Shown here piece by piece: positions 13,801-25,800 of a DNA stretch of 64,000 nt. The DNA is from Diphasiastrum complanatum (taxonomy: Eukaryota; Streptophyta; Lycopodiopsida; Lycopodiales; Lycopodiaceae), in NCBI GenBank assembly GCA_029204225.1, contig CM055097.1, positions 31,512,802-31,576,801 of the forward strand, written 5' to 3'. Each line of letters starts with the position of its first letter. Position 1 is the first letter of the stretch. Under the pieces are notes generated by a model. The model saw only the letters and a list, made by a program, of their open reading frames with translations, did not search any database and had not been told where the DNA came from. Made by a program: the position numbers and the translations under genes.

Positions 13801-16800
13801 CATTCTTGTTTATGATAAGTTTCTAACTCTCCAAGTCATACAACTTGTATCCCTTCCCTTGACTATCATATCCAAGAGACAAACACTGAGTAGCCTTTGA
13901 ATCGAATTTGCTCCTTGGATCCCTAGGTATATGAGCATATGCAATACTTTCAAAAACCCAAAAACATATTCAAAAGTTTCTTACTTTTAAGCACGCTCCT
14001 TGTAGTTTCCACAATATACCAATTCTTCCTTTCCGCAACTCCGTACTTGCAAATTGTCTCTTTATACCATGATCCTTGCAAAACACCTGAAACTTTGTAG
14101 GAAGATACTCTCCGTCTTTATCCGAACGAAATATCTTAATTTGTCTATTTGTTTCTTTCTCCACTTGTGACTTAAACCATGTGAAATACTTGAATGCCTC
14201 ACCCTTATTCTTGAGAAGATATACCCACATCTTCCTAGAATACTCATCAAAAAACACCATAAAGTAACTTGCTCCCTTATAAGATTGAGTTTTCATAGGA
14301 CCACACAAATTTGTATGAAGAAGTTCTAGAACATTTCTTGCCCTAAAAGTACTAGATGGAATTTCTTGATATGATATTTTCCTAAGACACATCCCTCACA
14401 AAATTTGTGATCAGAAACAACTTGAGGTAGTAACCATATTGCATTTCCTCAAGACTTATAGACTTTTGAAATTTAGGTGTCCAAACCTTTCGTGCCGCAA
14501 CTTACTCACTAAACCAACATCCACAATACTTGCATGATGACCCACCACTTGAGCCTAAAGTTTGTACATTCTTCTTGCAAGAATGCCCTCAGCTACTACT
14601 TCATTGTCCTTCCTTTTGATGAGACACTGCTCTTCATCAAATTGTACAATCATATGTTGCATCACAATAGCTGAAATTGAGAGTAAGTTCTTCTTGATTT
14701 TTGGTACTTAAAGCCCATTCTTTGTCTCCAATCTTTCTTGAAGGTAGTTGAGCCTGTACTTTTCCAACTCCCTCTATATCATATGTGTAGTTATCTCCCA
14801 AATTTCTGGTTCTTGAAAACTAGATAACCAATCTCGCCTAGGTGTTATAAGTTTTGATGCACTTGTATCAATGAATCAACACTCCTCTTCTATTGAGAAG
14901 TAACCTGAATATATTGATGCCGAAAACAAATCACAATCGTCAAGATCCAAAGCACTTATCTTTGTATTAAGTTCTTTTTTAGCAAGATTTCCATCTTGTT
15001 TCTTTTTTAATTTGTTTTTCTAGCACTCCTTTGCGTAATGCATTGGCTTTCGGCACATAAAGCAATTTCCTTTTCGAATTGCTTTCTTTCCATCTTCCAG
15101 TTGATTTGATTCATTTTCTTGTTGATCTTGCTTCTTCTTCTTCCCTTGTTCTTTTTCCCTTTGCCACCTTTCTTGGAATTTTGCCCTTGCTTCTTTGCTA
15201 AGAATGCATGCTCTTTCAAATTGTCCCTGTTAACAAGATTTTGGTGTCTCATTGCCTCCTGTAGCAATATTGCATTCAAGTCATCGAAAGAAGGCCTTGT
15301 CTCCCATAAAGACAACATCATAACAAAGTTTCAATAGGCCAAAGGTAAACTGTTAAGCATGATAGATACCAAAACTGAATCCGGAACACTTTCTCCAACT
15401 GCAATAAGTTGTGCTCTCAGATCTTTCAGTCAAGTAAAGTAATTCGTTACCGATTCACTTGTACCCGTTTTTAATGTATTAGCTTATTAGCTAAGAACAA
15501 AATTTGTGATTGATTTACAGTCTTGTATGAATTCTTTAGAATATCCCAAGCCTCCTTGGGTCCAGCAGCATCCCTGATGTGAGAAATAATCATATCTTTA
15601 GTAGACAAGTCAATAATATGATGAGCTTTTCTCCTTCACTTCAGATACTCTTGAAACATCCGACCTGTAGTGGGATCTCAACACCTGTGGCAATGTCCCA
15701 ATATTCTCGATCCTGGAAACTATTTTGCATCTTGAACTGCTAGATGCTAAAGTTTGTACCATCTAGCTTACCGGTAACACATCATCATTCAATCCTACCA
15801 TTGTCAACAACACAGATCTTTCCTATGAAGATCTCAAATTTACTCGATCAATATAAGTGCCAAGTGCCTCTTGCACTTAACCAAAACACTAGAATACTTT
15901 GCTGGTTCTTGATCTTGGCACCTTGTTATCAATAAAATCTCGATGAGATGTAATTCTCCAAGCCAGCAAACAATTCTAGCTTCACAAGTAGCAATTTGGC
16001 AACGGATTTTTCCTGCTCACAAACCAACAAACAACCTTCCTGGAAATCAGCGGACTCCCTTGCAGATTCAGTAAACAAAATCCTGTGAATTTCCAGCAAA
16101 CAGCTAGCTGCAAGGGTCATCCATTCAGCCACCCTGCTTGTGCCAGGAAGCGACATGATGTCCGTTGTAGTTGGAGCATCACATTTAACAACAAAGCGAG
16201 GTGAATTGCTGGTATTGCTGGAAGAGGATGACAAAAGGTAGAAATTGGAAGTAAAAAAGACTTGAAAGTATATCAGAAGGATGTGTGAAAGTTTTGGGAA
16301 AGTTCGTTCGCGGGAAAAATTCGCAAGAGCTTCGCTAGCACAAGTGAGAAATGAAATCGAATTCAGCCCTTTTATAGGCTAATTTTGAGGGTCCATTAGA
16401 CCAAGTACTAATTTGGCACTCTAGTTTTGGACAAAAACAACAAACAACAGACAACTGTTTCAAACAACTGTTCTGATCCTGTCTTGACCAGCGAATCAGC
16501 TGTAAAAAACCAGAAAACAGCAAACAACAAACAGCTGTTCTGATCTTGTCTTGACTAGCAGACTCCACATGCAACTAATGCTCCTTCAATAATCCGATTT
16601 CACAGTTGCAAAAAGCAATCTCTCTTCGTCACATAGAATCTTGATAGCTTCCAAGATCAAACTTGATGTTGATGACACAACTATCTTCAAGCGGACGTTG
16701 AAGGATGATGGTAAAGCATTTGCTTTAATCATTCTGAACATATTTGATACTCAGATCGGTCAAGTAACTCAAGCCCAAACTTTGAAGGAAGTATGGGATA

Positions 16801-19800
16801 TACTTGGCATGCTAGATGACGTGAGAGACGAAACTTCTAAGTTACATCTGAGAAGGAAATTCTTCTCAATTGAAATTTCTATTGGTGATTCCTTGCCGAA
16901 TCACATTTACCAATTCAAGACTCTTGTAGAAAATGGCATTTTCTTGATCCAGCTATCGACCAGATCAAGATGCAATCATGACATTATATCTAGCCTGTCA
17001 CCTACATATGAGAATTGGGCGATGATCATTTTGATGCACTTAGATCTAAGTCTTCCTAGAGTTATCACTATGCTATTGCAAGAAGATGTTAAAAAAAACG
17101 GAGCTTCGACATCTTCTAATACTGATTTGCATGCTCTATATTCGAACAAATAAGTAGAAGGAAAAAGGCCAGAAGCAATCCAAACCATATCAAAATAAGA
17201 AGTGAGCTCAAAATCAAGACTAGCAAATAAATCCATAGCCGAAGAAAAAGATGTTCTATAAGTACTGCAAACTCACTAATCATGAGATTCAAGATTGCAG
17301 GATATTGAAATTCAACAACAACAGAAAGTAGTAGTCAAGTGAACAAGCAAATGCAGTTGCAGAGACATCTGAAGCCACCATTTCAGATGTGGATGAAGAC
17401 ACATTCATGACTAATCACCAAGAAATACACAATAACACAATATGGCTTCTTGATTTGGGTTCGGTACTTAGAAGTTCATTAACCTTGGTGACAAAATCTT
17501 ACATGCAATCGAAGGTGAAGGTACTATTAGATTGAACTTCCAGAATGGTAAATTCAAGCTACTCTTTAAAGTTCTTTATGTACCTAATCTTTCTATGAAC
17601 TTGCTATCTATTAGTAGCTTTACAGATTCAGGGCATAGAGTACAATTTGAATTTGATCAGTGTAAGATTGTTGATAGGACAAATAGAGTCCTTGCACTTG
17701 GAAAGAGGCACAAATACCTATATAGACTTAGTCACTGGGTGAAAAGGGGATAGATTATAGAATGGAACATTGAAGTTTGAAATGCAACGATACTGAAATG
17801 GGCTGTATAAGGTCGTAACAAGTTGGAAACATACTGAAATGGGTTGTATAAGGTATTATTAGGTCGTATTACATATTGAATAGATTTGTTTTTTAGAGGT
17901 TCGAATCGGCCAATTCGAACCTATCCAGGCGGTTTGAACCGATTTGAATCGGCCAAATTGGCCTATTCAAACTGCCGATTCGAATCGGCCCCCAAAAAAT
18001 TGGGCCCAATGCAAATGTTTTCTCTAGTAGGTGCAGAATTCTTTATTACATTCATTGATGAATGTTCAAGAACAGTTGTATATTTTATGAAGCATAAATC
18101 AAAAGCATTCCGAATTAAATAAAGAATCAAGGCATTAAGGGCTAACAATGGTGGAGAGTACATCTCAACTGAATTCAAGGAGTACTACCTTAGCAAAGGC
18201 ATTGAACGACAATTCATTACTCATTCTCTTCAGTCCAAACAGACTTGCGGAGAGGAAAATTCAAACCTTACATGAATCTGCAAAGTGAATGCTAGTTCAC
18301 GCATCACTTCCCAAATATTTTTGGGCTGAAGCTGTATCCAGAACATATGCTAAAGGCCTCTCAAGCCAAACACCTTACGAAATTTGGATAGGCTCCAAAC
18401 CGTCATTAAGAAATTGATGTTTTTGGATCTATTGCCTATGCACAAATCCTGAAGGAGACCGAAGAAGAAGTTAGACTCCAATAGAAAAGATGATATAATT
18501 CTCTGATAAAGAATAAGGGTTGGTTTGTTGTCGAATTGCCTGCAGACAGAAATGTGGTTGATTGTAAATGGATTTTTAGATCAAGTACAAGGTAGATGGA
18601 ACTTGGAAGCATAGATCAAAGGAAAACTCGATTGGTGGCCAGGGGACCCAATGTTCCCAATATGATTAGTGGTTGACCTTTGATGATGAATTGTAACATT
18701 CCCACAGAGATTTTAACTCCCTTTATTTGTCGATTTTCCTTTAGATAGTGAACAATTACTATTTTTACTATCTATTTTGTGTGCACATGCTTTTTCTTCA
18801 AATGATGTTGACATCTTGAATTTACTAAACATTTTTGTACATATGTGCATGTTGTCTTCATCAGTTGAATGTGGAAAATTGCATAAAACGATTTGTTTTC
18901 CTATGTGAAAATTTAGTTTCACATTATTCTTAATGTTCTAATCATAGATGCCCAGCGTATCTGAAACGCGTTTCAGAATCGCGTTTCTAAAATTTTTGAA
19001 AAAAATTCCAAAAACGGTTTTTAAATTTTTTTTTTTGGGCAATATGGGTATTAGATGAAAGCTCTATTAAGAGCATAATTATTGTGTACTTTGCTGACTG
19101 TTTCGGGTGCAGGATGGTCCAGTTCAGGTGCATTAATCCATGTTGGGTTCTGTCAAGGGTAAAAATTCAAAACTAATCTCTAGCCTGTCTGTTGCCCCCC
19201 AAATCCCCCACCGGGGGGCTATTGCCCCCCAGACCCCCCGTTTTTCGGCGGGCTACCGCCCCCCGAACCCCTTGAGCATTTATTGAAAACTAGAGCAAAT
19301 AACAACCAAATAGTTACTGAAAATAAGATCTGTTTGTGCCCCATCTACTGCACTTCTGAGAGGCAAAACACTGGTTTGACCATGGATCCCCTAAAAAATT
19401 TCAGTTCTAAGCTATTTTTCCGAATTTTTTTTTTTTTTTTTTGTGATTCTGAGTATAGAAACAAATGCGGTTTTAGAAACGCGTCCTCCCAGAAACGCGT
19501 TTATGGGCATCTATGGTTCGAATATAGTAACTCTACATCTTTTTCTAGAAGTAAAATCATACCTAGTAGAATTATATGTTCTCCTTTCGTTTCGGTCCTA
19601 GTTTAGAAATCTATCCATGATTGACTTGTTTTCTACTTATAACAAAGTATGGAATCTATGGATATAACTAGCAATTTAGAAAGCCAAGGAACCTTTGAAT
19701 TGTATATGCAGTTTGGAGAATCCATAAATTTGCTATTAATAGTGGTGCAGTCTTTTGCAGTGTTGATACCCTCATAGAGCGTTGTCGAGATCTGGTTATA

Positions 19801-22800
19801 TCCAACTATGGTAAGTAGAACTTATTCAATTTTTGATTATGTAGATGGTTGAGTTTTTTATGGCCTTGAATGTGCATATTATAGGAAAAGTTTTGCATAG
19901 GTTTGATAATAAGTAATGACTACCATTATCTAGAGGTAATTGTATGTGTCTCTTAAATTTAAGACTTGGATAAGAAAATTGTATGCCAAATTGATTCATT
20001 TATGCTTCCATGTAAAAGCTATACATGATTCTAACTTGCTAGGTTTCATGTCTTTCATGATTGAAACTCAAAAAAGTTACTCTTAAGATGCTATAGCCTT
20101 TAGTTACATGATTTACTTGGAAAATGGTGAAAGAAGAAATTGAATACAGGAATTAAGGAAGTAGTACACCTTGTCATATGAATACTAAAATTCAAATTGC
20201 ATGTCAACAAGCCAAAAGCGTTTCACATAACAATAATAATCATAAAATAACAAATATGTGGAATATGAACTAGCTTAATGCAAAGCTTATGAGTTATGGT
20301 TATGGTGTTAGGGTTTATAAACAATATTTTGAACTTTGAGGTCCAAATTAACCATATGTAGTATGCATACCATATAATAGCAGTATTATCCAGCTTCAAA
20401 TATAGCTTTAAAGTAGAAGCCCTAAGAGTTGTAAATGGTTGAAGATGTAAGAAAATTGTTGGATGTAGCTGTGAATATAAACCTTACCCGATATGTGTGA
20501 CACCTGTGACTTGTATTAAGTATACTCTTAGGGTTTGAACCCTGAAAGAAATGTCAAATCATAGATGAATCATGAAACAAATACCAATGAAATTATAAGG
20601 GTATGTACTATGAACTCAAAACATTCAAATTTCAACATTCAGCAATTTAGATTCCAATTTGAAATTTACATAATTCATAAAATTGTAGTAACTCATAAAG
20701 AGTCCAACATTTAAGGGTAAACTTCAAACTTCAAAAGCTCAAACTTCAATGTTCTTAGAAGTGTGTAGCTACAATATCTACTACCTGATCTCTATAATCT
20801 ATCGCCGCCTCCTAATCCTACTCTGATGTTCCAACTTAGGGCTAGGTGCCTCTTGCTCTTCTTCCGCTGCTTCTTCCTCTTCTTCCTCCTATTCCTCTTT
20901 ATCTTTTTCTTCCTCTTCCTCTTTTTCCTCCTCTTCCTCATTGCTCTCGTCACTTGATTAATCCAATTCCTCTTCCTCTTGTCACTTGATGAATCCAATT
21001 TCTCTTCTCTTTTCTCGTCCCAACTCTCTGATGTCGAGAAGTTGCACTTCCCCTAGTAACAGGTCCTGCATAGTGCATACAATGTATTTTGACTTGTTAG
21101 TAACATATTAAGTTTTAACTTCTAAGCATAATATTTGTCATCAATATAAGGCTCAAAAGTCATGAATTACTTGTTATGCACCAGAGTTGCAGCAGCGATT
21201 CTCGAATCGTGGTTCGAATCGCGCAGTTACAAAAAACTAGGCAATATGGGTATCAGTATAGAGAGAAAAATTAGAGGATTGCAGATAGACAAGTCTCCAG
21301 TAGGTTTAGGTCCACCACAAGCAGTTAGGTGAAATCTTGATTAATTGCATAAACGTGAGTGACAGAAATCCCACAAATACGTTTGGCATTGTTTTTTAGT
21401 AAGGTTCAGTGCCATACAGTATCAAGAAGGCACATGCTTATGAATAGGACCTAGAATAAGGGCTTTTTCAGTGATATGGCCTATGTGTTGTGACGAGATT
21501 AATGATAAGCTATGTGCTACCTCAAGATTGCGACTACTAAACACTTGAGGAAAAGGACATTCAAAGCCATGCCTTGTTAATGCATGGTATGATGTGCACT
21601 GCAATCCAACAAAGGTGATTGTTTGATGGAGGGATGTCAAATACATACATGAGACAAAAAGAGAAAATGATTATAATAAGATTGTGAATAGAAAGAAAAG
21701 GGCTTCTCTAAGAAAGCAACAGCAAATCATCTACAAGCATTTATCTAGTCTCAGAACCTTTCAAAAATATTTACATGGAATGAAATTCCAAGTGGTAGTG
21801 ATTAATTGGGAGGACGCGGAAAATTCATAGGACTCTGTGACAAAGACTTAGCAAGTGTACAAGGACAATTTTCACAACAAAAGAGGTGCAAAAAGGAATC
21901 GAACATCTAGCTAATGACAAGGCATGTGACTTTTCTTACGTGGTTGACCCCGAGTTGCTACCTGCTTGGCTGGCACGCATGAGGAGAGGGAGTGCATCCT
22001 CGTCCAGTGTTTTCAATTTTATTTCGAATGGTATGTGCGTATTTTCAGTTAGTTTCAACTGCAGAGATTGATAGCAGATGCACAACACAGAAATACAACC
22101 CCCTTAATAGCATTTCATAAACACACATATTACACTGCATTACACCAGGCATGCGTTGCACAAAAAACACATTGAACATTAATTCAACAGTGGTATCAAA
22201 ATAACAATATGTATCCCGCCACATACGGCTAGGGCTATTCTTTACACTGTGTTAAACACTAAATGTTGCCTCATCTTATGCCGAAAACTACATAACAACA
22301 GCCAGCCACATACGGCTGGATCCTATCCATTCTAAACATTTCTACGGATCCTCCACAAACTCCTCGCCCTCGTCAGGTGCATTGTTCTATTGCTCTCGCT
22401 CTGCCTCCCGGTTAGCCCGAGCTGCCTCCTGGTTAGCCCAACGGCGGGCAGCCCTTCCCTGACCATGATGAGCTGCCATCGTGTGAAGTTCATTCCGATC
22501 TGCTCATCCAAATCCAGCTCGACACCGGGGGCGGGGGGCACAGCGGGGGCTGGGTGCTCCGGCTCCGGATTTCTCTGCCGAGCCTGTCGCAACATCTCTG
22601 CAATGTCTGCCTCTTGCTTCCGATGCCTTTTGTTGTGCCTTCGGAATGCTCATCCAGTTTCTTTTTGGTGTCTTTAGGGACATGAGCCCAGGCAGTGCAT
22701 CCAAAAGCTTTTAAATGCTTTAATGAAGGTTTGGATCCAGTTCAAATTTGATGTTCGATAAACCATTAGTTATACATCGATTTTGCAAATAAGTTGCTAT

Positions 22801-25800
22801 CGAAACATCATGTTGTCAAAAGAATTTAGGCAATGATGCATGACTAATCGTACATTTGGCAGATTCGACTAAGGTTTTGTTCTTTCTCTCTGCAAGCCCA
22901 TTGGATTGAGGAGAATAGGAAGCATTTGTTGAACAATACTCCTTGAATGCATTGGACATGTATTCACCACCATTGTCGGTTCTGAGAGCTTTGACCTTTC
23001 TTTCTGTTTGCAACTCAGCATGCTCTTTATAAATCTTGACGAAATGGAAGGCTTCATATTTGTGCTTCATAAAATAAACGACAGCTCTTCTTGAATAATC
23101 GTCAATAAATGTAATAAAGAATTTAGCACCAAGTAATGATGTGGGCCACATATATTTGAATGAATTATGTCTAACAGATATCTAAATACATGTTCTTGAT
23201 TCGACTTCAAAGGCATTCTAGGCTGCTTTCCTATGATTCAACTTTGACAGATTGGAGGGTCAATAGTTCGATAATCAAAATCAAGAACTAAAGAATGTTT
23301 AGACATATTTGCAATAGATACATGATTCAGGTGCCCAAGCCTATAATGCCAAATTAATTCTTTATTGATCAAGAGTCACAAAATAGCAATGAGTAAGCCG
23401 ATAAGATATCCTTTCCTTTTTCCAAGTGCAAGGACTCTCTTCCCTTTATCGAGAATTTTACGAGAATCTGATCCAAACTCTATCTTATGTCCTAAATTAG
23501 TGATTTTGCTGACAGATAGCAGATTGGTTACCAGATTTGGAACATACAATACTTTTGGAATGAGTTTAAATTGTCCATTTTGAAAACTCAGCTTGACAGT
23601 ACCTTCATCTTCTATCATGTGGGAGCTGTTGTCTCCAAGGTGAATGAATTTCTTCGTACTGTAAGCCGAATAGTTGTGGAACTATTAGTGATGGCTTGTC
23701 ATGTGCTGTCTCACTCCAGAATCGAGGTACCATTCCTCATGTTGCTCGACATGGTGATGGTTCACCATGAATGCATTCTGCTCTTCTAGGTTCTGTTCTG
23801 TTTCAGTTACTGCATTGGCTTGTTGGTCCAGTGACTGCTTTTTGTTGTTGTTGACCTTTAGGATTTGACAGTCCTGGATCTCGTGATTCGTCCTTTTGCA
23901 GTATTTACAGAACATCTTGTTTTGAGCAGGTTGCTGATTCTGATTCGGGCTTGGCTTTTGTGATTGCTTCTGATTCGAGTCGAATCGTTTGACCGCCTTC
24001 TTCTTCGGTTGCTTCTTCGAGCCTCTCTTGGAGTAAAGAGCTCATGAGTCTTTGATAGACGAGGATGCACCATTCCTTCGAATCTCCTCTTGCGGCAACA
24101 TAGTTATGACTCTAGACAAAGACAGTTTTGAGTGGTTCGAAATAACCATCACCTAGTTTTCATATGGGGATGACAGTCTAGACAATAAGGTCATGACAAC
24201 ATCTGATTTGATGACTGAACCTATGGATGCCATCTGCTCATGCAGAGTCTTGAATTGATTGATTCTGAATAGAATCACCTTCTGACATTTTGAGTGAGAA
24301 GAATTTCTTCCTCAGATGTAGTTTCAAAGTGACATCCCTCACTTCGTTGAGTGTGCTTAGAATTTCCCAAGCTTCCTTACAAGATTGAGCTTGTCTGATG
24401 TGGCCAATCTGTGTGTCTGATATATTAAGGGTAATTAAGGCGAAAGCCTTACCATCCCCGAGCTTCCATTTAGAAATGGCTTGCTCATCAACACTGGGAA
24501 GTAGTTCGACACCTGCGACTCCCAAAGTTCCTTGGCCATTAACACGACTTTCATCTTAAATATCCATAGATGGTAATTTGAGAACTAAAACTTCAGTGTC
24601 CAAATCGAGTTCGGAAGGCAGTCTCATACACAACTTCTTCACGAATGCTCACCTGATGATAACCACTCTTCTAGTCAATTTTGCTAAAAACTGCGGCACC
24701 ATGAAGGGCATCCAAAAGATCATCTATATGTGGCATAGGATATCGATGCTTAACTGTTATCTTGTTTAGGCCTCAATAATCCACACACATCCTCCAAGAC
24801 CCATCCTTCTTTTTTACCAGAATGATCGGAGAGGCAAAGGGAGAGAAGCTAGGTCTTTCCTGCCCTTTGGCAAGATAGTCCTCAATCATGCTTCGTACCT
24901 CTTCCTCCTCTTTCAGACTCATTCTATAAGGTGGTCTATTAACAGGAGATTATCCAGGAATTAACTCAATCTTATGTTCCACATTTCTTTTAGGGGTAAA
25001 ACAAATGGGAGTTCACTCGTGAACACATCCATAAACTCCTCCCTAATCTGATGATCTAGGTTCTTAGTAAGGTTAGTTTGTTCTTGACATACATCATAAT
25101 CACAGGTAGAGATAGACATATCATACAAGAAGCAAACATACATGCACTTACAGTGAACCTTACGCAGCTGCGTCGCCGTGATCAAAGCTCTCGGAGGCAT
25201 ATCAAGCTCAGCACGCAGGGAATGAATCTTACCATTGTGCTGGAACTCATACACATGAGTGTCCTAAGCGATGTAAGGTTTCTTAGCCATGCCAACAGAT
25301 TCCAAGCACCACATCGAAATGAGCGACATGGGTAATCTCAAAATCTAACTCAGTATAGCCTTGAATGGTTAGAAGCATACCCACAACCCTGGCATCCCAT
25401 ACTTTCGCACCCTTTCCGTCAGCCACTTCGACTGTGTATTGGTATAGGAATTTGTTGTGTGCTCACTCTTAACCATTTCATCAAGGCGGATTTAATAACG
25501 TTATGTGAGGACCCAATGTCAAATAGAATCAAAACATCTCTACCACACAACTGTCCACGCATAACAATTAAGAAAGTACAAGGAAATTGACACCCATATT
25601 GCACTGCTCTAGATAACTGTGGCAATCGAACAAAATCCACCTTCCGCATATCATCGACACGTTCATAAGTTGTGGAAGCACCTTGAGGTTCCTCTTGCTC
25701 AATCTCTTCAATGTGCATCGGAGTAGCCTCTTCGACTTGCAAAAAGTGCTAGCCCCCCTGGACATTGGACATCCCATTCCTTTCAAGGTGCCCACACCTT

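Noticed and set aside
15900-16600. 5' LTR matching 11978-12377
   Set aside because: A TATA-like box is present but neither end nor body aligns with the left LTR.
17795-17830. 18S rRNA-like gtcgtaacaag match
   Set aside because: Only about 12 bases match and the surroundings are a tandem 22-mer, not rRNA.
20792-20998. Lys/Arg-rich minus-strand protein
   Set aside because: Produced by a ttcctcttcc low-complexity tract inside an intron.
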